From assembly GCF_040954835.1 (NCBI RefSeq), contig NC_090699.1, positions 14,253,817-14,317,816 of the forward strand: 64,000 nt of DNA, given 5' to 3'. Both the position numbers and the translations under genes were made by a program. The notes under the pieces were generated by a model. The model was not told the origin of the DNA and did not search any database. It was given only the letters and a program-made list of their open reading frames with translations. Position 1 is the stretch's first letter, and the number at the start of each line of letters is the position of its first letter. This stretch comes from Lepisosteus oculatus. Lineage: Eukaryota > Chordata > Actinopteri > Semionotiformes > Lepisosteidae. Positions 31,340 to 41,696 of this stretch are shown one piece after another.

Positions 31340-32735
31340 CCGTGTCTTCCAGAAGCAGGAGCCTCAGTGCTGAACGCAGGGATCAGAAGATCTTTGCCCG
31401 GTGCTGTGTCAGGTCTGCCAGCTCTGATCTGGGTACTGGCAGGCAGGACAAACGAAACGAAAATCTGACCCCTCTGCTTCGTGTTGCGAACGAGAGCAGA
31501 CAGAGTCCAGCCAGTGTCCCGAGTCGAGTGGCTGCGGGTCTCAGGCTCGATTTCAGGCATAAAAAACTCAACAAGCGCAAAAAAAAATCTGTTTCCTCTC
31601 TTTTCTTTTCTGAAATGTCGACGCCCGCCACCCAAGGCCCCAAACATGTCACTGTGTTTCCAAGGAATAAATCTGTATCCGGCTCTGTTTCACCTTCTCT
31701 TGCATCTGTCCCTCCTGGCAAACTGCCTTCAATCAATTAAAACAACTCCACTGCTCATTTTCACGGTGGTTTCCGTTTACTCAAAGTGTAGTTACTATCG
31801 TATTCATTTTTAAAATGAATGTAATGCTTAAAATGAATTCGAATATGAACGTAGTATACATATCATTTGTATTTTATTATTAAACTCACTTAGTGTATCT
31901 AGGTACTCAATGACAAATCCTTGATTTTGGAGTACTGAGTCATTTGAATTATTATATTGAGAGATAAGCTTGTACTAGCTCATCCGACTGTGATATAGGC
32001 TGTCTTTTTTCCCTATATTTCACAATTCCTGGCCTGTCATTCCACAGAACAGACCCGCCCTTCCTCCTCACTCTACCTTGGAATAGCTGTAGTTATTTTG
32101 AAGACAAGGGGACTTTCAAGAAACGGTGTCTGCGGTTTTCGGGTTTGAGCAAGTAACGCTCCCCTATGAGCCTGTAATTGTTCCGGTCAGGTGCTCTCCG
32201 GCCGCTCTCTACATGCTAATGACCTCGCGGCCCCCCTCCTCCTTTCTTCCAGTATTTTCAAAAAGGAAAAAAAACCGCCACCCCGGAATTCAGGAATTCA
32301 AACCCGACTCGAAGAACAAAACCCGCCGTTTCGCTCTTTCTCGGCCGCCCTCCGGCGGTGGTGTTTCAAACCCGCGGCCGTGATCGCCCGCGCATTGTTC
32401 GCTGGCGCTGCTTTTGTGTCCGCCGGCCCCTGAGTCGGGTCCGAGAAAGGTGTTAAACTCTTGGTGCGCCTGGGGGGGCTCAGCCAGCGTTATAGGTGAG
32501 AACAGGTCGTGAGCGGTTTGTTGCGACGCCGGGGAGTCCGGAGGCTCGAGTCGATCACAGCTCGTTACCGCAATAAGGTCATTTGAGCAAATTAGGGGCT
32601 TGAAATGGACCCCGAGCGCCGCGGCTGTTGAACGGCCATATCCCAGTCCTGTCATTTCTGACTGTGGGAACCCCTCGCTGCGGAGCGGGCCGTGTGGTCT
32701 TCATCACAACAGGCCACAAGAAGACTGCTCCTGCG
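31340..32735. other. Intergenic, no gene recognised
   Basis: Mixed-composition DNA. 32120-32720 is more CpG-rich, but no coding chain could be assembled. Confidence 0.4.
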
Positions 32736-32737
32736 CC

Positions 32738-33235
32738 GGGGAAGGGAGAGGAGAGAGGGGAGAGAGGAGAGAGGGGAGAGGAAAGGGGGGAGAAAGGAGT
32801 GAGGGGAGAGGATAAAGGAGAGAGGAAAAGAGAGAGGGGAGAGGAGAAAGGAGTGAAGATAAAGGAGAGAGGAAAAGAGAGAGGGGAGAGGAGAAAGGAG
32901 TGAGGGGAGAGGGGAGAGGAAAGAGGGGAGAAAGGAGTGAGGATAAAGGAGAGAGGAAAAGAGAGAGGGGAGAGGAGAAAGGAGTGAGGGGAGAGGGGAG
33001 AGGAGAAAGGAGTGAGGAGAGAGGGGAGAGGAGAAAGGGGAGAGGAAAGAGGGGAGAAAGGAGTGAGGATAAAGGAGAGGGGGGGAAGGAGAAAGGGGGG
33101 AGTGGAGAAAGGAGTGAGGATAAAGGAGAGAGGAAAAGGGAGAGGAGAGAAAGGAGTGAGGGGAGAAAGGAGTGAGGGGAGAGAAGAAAGGAGAGAGGAG
33201 AGAAAGGGGAGAGAAGAAAGGAGAGGACTGTGTGT
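32738..33235 (+). repeat. Polypurine (GA-rich) tract, ~500 bp
   Basis: Almost pure A/G with T only in recurring GAGTGAGG and GATAAAGG. Units of ~30-70 bp (GAGAGGGGAGAGGAGAAAGG) in tandem. Many G-runs. Confidence 0.95.
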
Positions 33236-33254
33236 AGTCCGCTGGGCCTTCTTC

Positions 33255-33600
33255 AGACCCCTGAAGGAGTCAATTCAATTCAGTGTATTCTTATATAGTG
33301 CCACACAACAACAAGGCTGCCCCAAGGCGCTTGACAAAGCAAGTGACCAGGCAGGCTGTGGATACAGAGCAGAAAAGACCAGAAGACAACGAAGGAGAGG
33401 AACCAAAACCTCCTCAGTAAGGAGAAAAAAACCTCTAGAGGTCCAAGGTCCACTGGCTGCCCACCCCTCTGGGCACGCTAACATCATACAATTAAAAAAA
33501 ATAAAGGAGTCTCCACACCCTCTCCAAACGTCTTTCCCATCTCCACTTTCCCTCCTGGCCAACACAGCTTCCCACTCAGATATTAGAATTCAGATCTATT
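33255..33600 (+). mobile_element. Interspersed repeat fragment
   Basis: AATTCAATTCAGTGTATTC...GCCCCAAGGCGCTTGACAAAG...AGAGGAACCAAAACCTCC is a common fish dispersed repeat pattern. Class not assigned. Confidence 0.5.
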
Positions 33601-33654
33601 ATGCGTGATATCTTATTCTACATAACATTCTAGTGTACTCGTTTTGGTGCATTA

Positions 33655-33790
33655 TAAGCAGTGGTGAGCACTGCTGCCTCCCAGCTCTGGGGCCCTGGGT
33701 ACAATTCCTGGGGTGCTGTCTGTGTGGAGTTTGCATGTTCTTCCCTTCTTTCCCGTGACTGGCTGCTGGGACAATTGGCCCCGGTGTGTG
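33655..33790 (+). mobile_element. tRNA-like SINE head fragment
   Basis: GTGGTGAGCACTGCTGCCTC...GGGTACAATTCCTGG with GTGGAGTTTGCATGTTCTTC, the same family as 700-1065 (opposite strand). Confidence 0.55.
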
Positions 33791-34007
33791 TTTGTGTGTG
33801 CGTGTGTGTGTGTGGGAGGCTGGGAGGGAGAATGTGAGAAAGGGAGAAGGAGAGCTGGCCAGCCGGCCCAGCTGTGTGCGATCAGTACAGTACCGGTAGG
33901 TCCAGTACAGCCGAACACGACACTAACAGCTCTGAGTCTGTGGCTCACGAGCGCTGCTCTCTCACCCCTTTGTGCTCCAGTCAGCTCCTCTGTTCAAACA
34001 CACAGTG

Positions 34008-34583
34008 AAACCCGGGACCGGCAAGCCTTAGCACACTGCCTCTCAGATCCGTGCAGAGACTCGCTGGCAGGTTAGCGGGCCCTGGTGTGAGAGAGGAGTC
34101 TGGACACAGGAGAACCAGGAACACTTGTTCCTGCCATCAGAGAGCCAGGAGAAACGGGGAGAAGCTGGGAAGTGACTGAATAAGAGCCTCATGGCCTGAT
34201 CATATTTTGATTATGTCCTCCACGAAGACACAGTATTGACAGGGAGCTTGGTGCTCTGTCTTTTACAGTTGTATTCGGCATTATTCCACCTTCAACTGGG
34301 CAGGATTTATTCACAAACATAATCAACCATTTTTGTTTGGTAGTTTTGTGAACTTCTGGTTAGTTCACATCATATTTCTTGTTCACGTGCACTAGGGATC
34401 GCTCCACACTCCTGCTTTGTCACCCACTTGAACAGAGCAGCTGGCAGAAAGGAGACACAGTGGTGCTTTCGACTTGCTGTAACACACTCTTAACAACTGG
34501 TGCTGCCAAACTGCTCACATGACCAGAAGAGCACCTGAGCTTGGCTGGGTCGTGTCCAGTCGTGAGCAGTTGGAACGAATCAG
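34008..34583 (+). repeat. Inverted repeat, arm B
   Basis: Reverse complement of 24111-24671 (see arm A). Neither arm shows terminal inverted repeats or a coding frame. Confidence 0.93.
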
Positions 34584-34879
34584 AGTCTTCTACATGGATT
34601 TTAATGGGGATTTAGTGTCGCTCGTGTGGGTTTACGCCTGTGAGCAGACATTTTCAGGAACTAATCGGTGCGATTGTTGTACCTGAACAAGGTACAGCAC
34701 TCACAGCTGGGACCACGAGGCCTGCCTTTACAAAAATCTCTTTCAGATTAAAATTCCCCGGGATGGCTCTCCGCGAAGGGGGAGGGGGGAGGGACTGGAA
34801 TCTCATCTTTTTGGACACTTTTCAATCTGAAGATCTAAAAAAGCAGAAGAAATCCGAAAAAAAAAGTTCTTGCTTGTGA

Positions 34880-35102
34880 GAGCACACTCCAGTTTTAAGC
34901 ATAGGAATTAATTTTGCACATATTTTATTGTTTTTACAGTGACTATGATCAGCACATTTTGCACACACCTATGTATTTATTTTTATTTATCTTGTTTGTC
35001 TCTTGTTTTATAACTATTCTGATGTCTGTTTTGCTTGTCTTGGGCTGGACTGCTGTAACACATCGATTTCCCTACGGGATTAATAAAGTATTATCTATCT
35101 AA
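34880..35102 (+). mobile_element. LINE 3' UTR fragment
   Basis: Ends CGATTTCCCTACGGGATTAA TAAAG then TATCTATCT, a standard non-LTR tail in fish. A shorter copy of the tail is at 28160-28207. Confidence 0.6.
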
Positions 35103-35309
35103 TGCAACAACAGCAGAATCCTCACTAACCTACAGGAATATTATTAACAACAGCAGCGGGTAACACGCTCGCTTTCCAGAAGTTCAAACCGAATAGTGCC
35201 CAAAAACATGAAAACATGAGTTTCTGGTCTCCACCCCCTTTGTCAAGAGCCATTACAGTGAATTTCAATTTGAATAAAACGGGACGACAGCAGCCACCAG
35301 CACAGCCGC

Positions 35310-35515
35310 TCAGAAGTGGGCGTGGGAGTGGGAGTGGGAGTGGTGTGGAGGCGGGGCCGTCTCTCGGCCTCGGTCAAGTCCGAACAGATGCAAATGGCGG
35401 GAGGCCTCGCCCCACTCGCGGATTGGCTGCGACGGGTACCGCGCACGCACACGCCCCCGCAGGCCCCGCACGCCGCCTCGGCCCTTAAACACCCGCGGCG
35501 CCGCCGGACACCGCA
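35310..35515 (+). promoter_or_regulatory. nanog copy 1 promoter with octamer site
   Basis: Octamer ATGCAAAT at 35388-35395, inverted CCAAT box (ATTGG) at 35422-35426 and a TATA-like TTAAAC near 35485, in CpG-rich DNA. The octamer is the POU5F1-type site and NANOG is a known POU5F1 target, so autoregulatory pluripotency control is inferred. Copy 2 lacks the octamer and the CCAAT box. Confidence 0.6.
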
Positions 35516-35770
35516 GTGCTGTCGGAACGAACCCGGAGTCGAGCGGCGAGGACGAACTGACACTTCGCGTCTGCAGGGCCCCGGCAGTTGGAAACCGCGG
35601 ACGCTCGCCGCCCGTCTCTGCTTTCTGGGAAGACCGGCGGGGAGAGGCGGTTCAAGACGACGGATTTGGCATCAGTTCTTTCTGAGGAGTGGTGGTGGTG
35701 GGGTGGAAAGAACGCGTTTTTCTTTAAATTAAAAAAAAACGTATTTTGTAACGCTTCTAAACCGGGAGAA

Positions 35771-36041
35771 ATGGAGGAATGGAACTCGCTTCCGAACTAC
35801 AGCTCCGCCTATCACACCTACGCTTACGGCATGACCTACCCGCCGCCGCCCGTCCAGAATCACCCGTCCTTGGGCTGGAGCGGCACCGGCTTCACCCCCT
35901 CCGGCTCGGACGGCCTCTTCCTCGACGTCCCGCCGACGGCACCCCAGAATGCCCTGCCTCAGGACGCCACCCGTGTTCCCGGGGTCCCGCTGGCTGGATC
36001 CCCGAGCGACTCCTCCAGCGAGACGGAGCCCAGCACCCCCG
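35771..36041 (+). CDS. nanog: nanog copy 1 exon 1
   Basis: 90 codons plus one base; GTGAGT donor. The encoded residues are the same as in copy 2, and the flanking intron is nearly identical for ~300 bp. Confidence 0.9.
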
Positions 36042-39000
36042 GTGAGTGCCCGGCGAGCCCCTTCTCTCTAATATCCCGTATTGTCACTTTTTATTCGCAT
36101 CTGAGTGTTTCTGTACACGCGTGTTTTCCGAGTCTGGGTCTCCGGCGGTTCCCAGAGACACGGTTGTTTATCCGCACTGCCGGCGGCGTGGAAAAGCAGG
36201 GAGACGCGTTTCTCTCAGACTTTCTCTGCCGCCTTCACCGGCTGCGTGTCTTTCTTGACCGAGTTGGTTTTGTATTTGAAAGCGCCGGATTTTCGCGTAA
36301 AAGTCTCACGATGTAGCTGTGCGTGTGAAAAGCGCTGCGTGTTTCAGAGAGAGGCGCTGCGGCCCCTAGACTGCAGGTCGGCGTTGTTGGTTTCTATCGG
36401 GAAGCAATCCCGCATTTCCACAGCGCAGCGAGAGATGTAGTACTGTGCCCCCGCTGTGTGGGTCAAATCAAGGATTCACCCACCTGCAGCGCCTGTCCTC
36501 CTGCTGAACACGGGGTGCGTGCGTTTTCCACGCCGCGGTGCCTCACGCCGTCCTCGGAGGGATCAGGTGGCGACGCGTCCATCTCTCTTTTTCCTCTTTT
36601 TCCCTCTCTTCTCCGTCTCTTTCCGTTATGTCGCCACTCTTTGGTGCGGACAGTGTGGAGTCTGGCGCCCCCCCGTGGCCGCCGGGAGAACTCGGTGGGA
36701 ACAGAGAGGGGATGTAACACGTTTCGGTGGATCTTCTGTCTCCAGTTGGAATGAATCCGTCACTTTAAACGATTGTGTGTCTATTTACGGTGCTTTTATG
36801 TGTCCTGGGGTCTGACCCTCTCCTCCGCTCTCTGTGTCCCAGACTCCTGGAGCTCGCCCAGCGCCGACGAGAGCTACGCCCTGAGGCCCCCTCCCGCGCC
36901 CTGCAGCCCGGCTGAGACTGCCTGCGCCGAGCCCGTGCCTGCTCCCTGCAGCTGGGCCAAAGGTGCAGAAGAGCAGGGGCAGCAGCAGGGGGCACTGCTG
37001 GACATGGACCCAGGTGCGGCCCCAGCAGCTGGGAAACGTGCCCGCAAGCTCCGCACGGCTTTCTCCGAGACGCAGATGACTGCGCTGTGCGAGCGCTACA
37101 TGATCAAGATGTACCTCACTCCAGCAGAGATGAAGAGCCTGGCTGACAAAATCGGACTATCTTACAAACAGGTAACGGAGTCACTCCATCCCCCAGTACA
37201 GAGCGCCCTGTCTGTGTGTGTGGGACAGACCAGTGCAGAGCGCCCTCTCACCATCCCCTGTCTGTTTGCAGGTTAAGACCTGGTTTCAGAACCGCAGGAT
37301 GAAACAAAAGAGGCAGCAGAAGACTCTGACCGAGGGAGAGGAGCAGGTCCCCAGCTCTGGGTACCCCATTATTCAGCCTCTCCTCTTGGAGAGCTCCAGC
37401 TCTGCGTACCCCAATATTCCACCTCTTGCCTTGGTAAGCACTAGCTCTGCTTACACCAATATTCAGGCTCAGACATCGGAAAGCTCTGCGTACCCCAATG
37501 CTCAAGCTGAGGCCTCAGAAAGCTCTCCGTACCCCAGTATTCAAACTCAGTCATTCGAAGACTTGGGCTCTGTCTACCCCAACTTTCAAGCTCAGACGTT
37601 GGAGAGCCCCACCTCTGTGCACGCCAGTGTTTCACCTCAGACCTCAGAAAGCCCCACTGCTGTGTACCCCAATGTTTCACCTCAGACCTCAAAAAGCTCC
37701 AGTTCGGTGTACCCCAATATTTCACTGCAGTTCTCGGTAAACCCCAACTGTCCCTACCCCAATATTCCACTTGTCACCTCGGAAATCCCCAGCTCTCTGT
37801 ACAACAATGTTTCACCTAATATCTTGGAAGGCCCCAGCTCTGCGTACCCCAATATTCCACCGCAGGTAAGCCCCAGCTCTTCTTCTCTTGATAATTCTGC
37901 TTGACTGTGTGAGTTGTGTGTCTGGATAAGAGAGTCTCTCTTGTAGTGTCCAGTGTGTCTGTATTAACCCCTCCGTGCAGTGTTAATGTACTGGAGTGTC
38001 CAGTCAGTCAGTGTGTCTGTATGAACCCCTCTCTCTCAGTGCAGTGTTAATGTACTGGAGTGTCCAGTCAGTCAGTGTGTCTGTATGAACCCCTCTCTCT
38101 CAGTGCAGTGTTAATGTACTGGAGTGTCCAGTCAGTCAGTGTGTCTGTATGAACCCCTCTCTCTCAGTGCAGTGTTAATGTACTGGAGTGTCCAGTCAGT
38201 CAGTGTGTCTGTATGAACCCCTCTCTCTCAGTGCAGTGTTAATGTACTGGAGTGTCCAGTCAGTCAGTGTGTCTGTATGAACCCCTCTCTCTCAGTGCAG
38301 TGTTAATGTACTGGAGTGTCCAGTCAGTCAGTGTGTCTGTATGAACCCCTCTCTCTCAGTGCAGTGTTAATGTACTGGAGTGTCCAGTCAGTCAGTGTGT
38401 CTGTATGAACCCCTCTCTCTCAGTGCAGTGTTAATGTACTGGAGTGTCCAGTCAGTGTGTCTGTATGAACCCCTCTCTCTCAGTGCAGTGTTAATGTACT
38501 GGAGTGTCCAGTCAGTCAGTGTGTCTGTATGAACCCCTCTCTCTCAGTGCAGTGTTAATGTACTGGAGTGTCCAGTCAGTGTGTCTGTATGAACCCCTCT
38601 CTCTCAGTGCAGTGTTAATGTACTGGAGTGTCCTGTCAGTGTGTCTGTATGAACCCCTCTCTCTCAGTGCAGTGTTAATGTACTGGAGTGTCCAGTCAGT
38701 GTGTCTGTATGAACCCCTCTCTCTCAGTGCAGTGTTAATGTACTGGAGTGTCCAGTCAGTCAGTGTGTCTGTATGAACCCCTCTCTCTCAGTGCAGTGTT
38801 AATGTACTGGAGTGTCCAGTCAGTCAGTGTGTCTGTATGAACCCCTCTCTCTCAGTGCAGTGTTAATGTACTGGAGTGTCCAGTCAGTCAGTGTGTCTGT
38901 ATGAACCCCTCTCTCTCAGTGCAGTGTTAATGTACTGGAGTGTCCAGTCAGTCAGTGTGTCTGTATGAACCCCTCTCTCTCAGTGCAGTGTTAATGTACT

Positions 39001-39995
39001 GGAGTGTCCAGTCAGTCAGTGTGTCTGTATGAACCCCTCTCTCTCAGTGCAGTGTTAATGTACTGGAGTGTCCAGTCAGTGTGTCTGTATGAACCCCTCT
39101 CTCTCAGTGCAGTGTTAATGCACTGGAGTGTCCAGTCAGTCAGTGTGTCTGTATGAACCCCTCTCTCTCAGTGCAGTGTTAATGTACTGGAGTGTCCAGT
39201 CAGTCAGTGTGTCTGTATGAACCCCTCTCTCTCAGTGCAGTGTTAATGTACTGGAGTGTCCAGTCAGTCAGTGTGTCTGTATGAACCCCTCTCTCTCAGT
39301 GCAGTGTTAATGTACTGGAGTGTCCAGTCAGTCAGTGTGTCTGTATGAACCCCTCTCTCTCAGTGCAGTGTTAATGTACTGGAGTGTCCAGTCAGTCAGT
39401 GTGTCTGTATGAACCCCTCTCTCTCAGTGCAGTGTTAATGCACTGGAGTGTCCAGTCAGTCAGTGTGTCTGTATGAACCCCTCTCTCAGTGCAGTGTTAA
39501 TGTACTGGAGTGTCCAGTCAGTGTGTCTGTATGAACCCCTCTCTCTCAGTGCAGTGTTAATGTACTGGAGTGTCCAGTCAGTCAGTGTGTCTGTATGAAC
39601 CCCTCTCTCTCAGTGCAGTGTTAATGTACTGGAGTGTCCAGTCAGTCAGTGTGTCTGTATTAACAGTTCTTTTTTTTTTTTTTTTCCAGTTTCGTGGCTT
39701 TTACTCCACAAGCCAGTTTGGGAACCAGGGGTATTTCAAGAAGAATCCACCACCCTTCTACCCCTCTCAGCCCTGTTATCCCTCCCGTGTGAATGTGGGT
39801 GCCGGGTCTCTGGAGAGCTGGGCGCTGCCCTCTGCTGGGCGCTTCAAGTATGGCAGCCTGAATGGTCCCATTAGATACAGCGGCAAAGTCATCGGCTACG
39901 AGTGCAGCACTGCTCCTCTCCAGCCCCAGGCCTCTGCCACACTCCCCCAGTGGGGAGGAGAGGAGCTGCAGATCCCGGCCTCCTTCAGGAAGTGA
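35771..39995 (+). CDS. nanog: nanog copy 1, four exons, 499 aa
   Basis: Homeobox transcription factor of early embryo and pluripotent cells. Exons: 35771-36041, 36843-37171, 37272-37865 and 39690-39995. The N-terminus MEEWNSLPNYSSAYHTYAYG resembles fish NANOG. The homeodomain is residues ~157-216, with F8, L16, W48, N51 and the NANOG-type M54 (TWFQNRRMKQKR), and is split by an intron at positions 44/45. Exon 3 encodes about 12 Tyr-Pro repeats (SSAYPNIPP type), possibly standing in for the mammalian Trp-repeat. Exon 4 gives a Tyr/Phe-rich C-terminus ending QIPASFRK. The start codon follows AACCGGGAGAA and opens the conserved N-terminus. Identity rests on my recall of the family; a Ventx-like gene is less likely. 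Confidence 0.88.
36843..37171 (+). CDS. nanog: nanog copy 1 exon 2
   Basis: CCCAG acceptor. Ser/Pro/Ala-rich linker then homeodomain helices 1-2 (AFSETQMTALCERYMIKMYL) up to SYKQ, with GTAACG donor. Confidence 0.9.
37172..37271 (+). other. nanog copy 1 intron 2 (100 bp, unexpanded)
   Basis: Contains two imperfect units of the CCAGTACAGAGCGCCCTGTC type that form a long array in copy 2. Confidence 0.8.
37272..37865 (+). CDS. nanog: nanog copy 1 exon 3
   Basis: TTTGCAG acceptor. Homeodomain helix 3 VKTWFQNRRMKQKRQQK, then about 12 degenerate 14-16-residue repeats around Y-P-N-I. The donor GTAAGC lies inside a repeat unit. Confidence 0.9.
37970..39660 (+). repeat. 60/64-bp minisatellite, array 2 (nanog copy 1 intron 3)
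   Basis: About 27 units of the same family as array 1, on the opposite strand but again in the gene's sense direction. The last unit changes TGTATGAACC to TGTATTAACAG and runs into the exon 4 acceptor. Confidence 0.97.
39690..39995 (+). CDS. nanog: nanog copy 1 exon 4 and stop
   Basis: The acceptor is an 18-T tract then CCAG. Encodes FRGFYSTSQFGNQGYFKKNP... to QIPASFRK and TGA. A candidate poly(A) signal AATAAA is at ~40113. Confidence 0.88.
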   Translation, partial: FRGFYSTSQFGNQGYFKKNPPPFYPSQPCYPSRVNVGAGSLESWALPSAGRFKYGSLNGPIRYSGKVIGYECSTAPLQPQASATLPQWGGEELQIPASFRK

Positions 39996-39999
39996 ATTC

Positions 40000-41150
40000 T
40001 GCACTTGTCACGTTTTTAATTGTTTAAATTAAACGCCTATTTTTAGAAATTGCACATCTTTTTGGCTTCCGTGGGGGAGGAGAGAAGGAGTTGCCGTTTT
40101 TAGAATTTTGTAAATAAAAACGCTCAAGGCTTGTTAATGAAGTCACGGAGACAGAAATGGACTGTATGACCAGTGAGTGCAGAGACATTTTAAAACTGTT
40201 TTGGATTATACTGGATTAAGAAATCTTAAAAATGAACTTCACCACCGAGTTGGGGTGAGTCATTGTATTGTGTAACCTCTGTGTCAGATGTACATACCTA
40301 CGTGGTAGATAACTTTTTGCCCCCGATTCTTGTACATGGGGAATCAGAAGAAGTCTTTAAATTGTCCTAGAGGTGAGCTAGAGCGCCCCTCGTTGTTTGC
40401 AGAGCTGGCGGTGGAATTGCTGGCACCAGTCTTGTGCTGGTACTAATGGGGAATGAGCCCCAGACCTCTACCGCCTCCCCAGTGGATAGAGAGTGAGCTG
40501 CAGCTCTTCACTTCCTCCCAGAAGTGAATACTCCTCTTTTAATGCTTTTCATTTTAAAAAAAAATATGCCAAATTTATTTAAAAATATGCCATCTCAATT
40601 TTTCTTTGGGGGGAGGGGGGTTGTGTTTTTATTGTATCGTTACAATTCTGTACTTTAAAAAAATGTTCAAGGGTGTATCAACTGAACCGGAGACCGAAAC
40701 GGACTGAGGAGAACAGAATCAAGCTGTTGGACGAAACTGGATTAAAAAATCTTGTTCTTGAAAATTCACCTCAGCTCCATTTCGCGGTGAAATGTTGTCT
40801 CATAATTTTTTACCTGCATCCTGTGGGGTAGCTTTGACGTTTTACTCCTCGATTCTGATCTGTTCAAGGGGGCGCCCTCCTTAAAAATAAATGCTTATCG
40901 TCGTCACACTGACTGCCAGCGTCCGTCCTTGTTTACAGACCACGGTGTGGGTGTTGAGCTGTAACCTGCGCCTGCAATGAACTCACCTGGAATAAAGACA
41001 AGGTCCAGGGGGGGATATATTGTGACTCTAGTCCCACACTGTTTCCAGAACTATCTGGCCCAGGAAAACTGCCTTCCCGAGTAATTTCAACCCCCTCTCG
41101 AGTGGAATAACACTCCGTCAGCGCTTCTCCACAGCAGGTGCCTCCCGTCA
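40000..41150 (+). repeat. nanog copy 1 3' flank with internal duplication
   Basis: Two related blocks, ~40040-40340 and ~40600-40880, share GGACT...CTGGATTAA(G/A)AAATCTT...AATTGTATT-like order. The paired arrangement also occurs after copy 2 (51720-51990 and 52200-52430), so it predates the gene duplication. Confidence 0.65.
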
Positions 41151-41189
41151 CGACTCGCTATCTTCTGCTGCGGTTTCCAGAAGTCGCCT

Positions 41190-41360
41190 GAGGAGAAAAC
41201 TTTATTAATCTATATAAACAAAAAAATAAACGGAATAAAACGCGGCTCGGGTACGGTAACGGGTTCGGCGAGGCGGCGCTCTGCGCGTCCTCTCCACAGG
41301 CGCGCGCCAGGCGCAGAGCGGGAAGCGCGGCGCTCGCGCGACAGCGAGCCGGACCGGTGA
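41190..41360 (+). other. CpG-rich exon-like segment A with GTGAGT
   Basis: GCCTGAGGAGAAAACT, then GGAATAAAACGCG, a CpG-rich stretch and GACCGGTGAGTCG. The counterpart after nanog copy 2 is 52895-53070. It could be a non-coding first exon and promoter. No coding frame is convincing. Confidence 0.35.
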
Positions 41361-41696
41361 GTCGTGACAACTTCACGGGTTGGCCGTGTTTGGCGTCTGT
41401 GTGTCTGTGGGCGATGGGCCGTGCAGTTCCGTCCGGTGGGGACGGAAAAGACCGCATAACACCTGCTTCCAGGTCCCGTAAACCTCCAGCCCTTTCTACT
41501 GGTATTGGTTCCGAAGAAGCTTTGTTCCCTCTGAGGGGTGGTCTTCCGTTTGTCTTCAGCGAGCAGGAGATTTCGGCCTTTGCTTTCCATCCTTCTCCTT
41601 CGCCCGCCTTGACGAGTCAGAGGAACACGCGTGTCTGCGAAATAACACGGGCAAATGCAGTACGCTCAAAGGCGTGGCGGGTGTTCATGAAAATCC

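Noticed and set aside
35216..35732. Upstream open frames before nanog copy 1
   Set aside because: They lie in promoter and 5' UTR sequence with no family features; the ATG at 35771 starts the conserved N-terminus.
36105..36440. Open frames in nanog intron 1 (also 48385-48627)
   Set aside because: Read-through of the exon 1 donor and shadow frames in duplicated CpG-rich intron; the homeodomain frame requires splicing.
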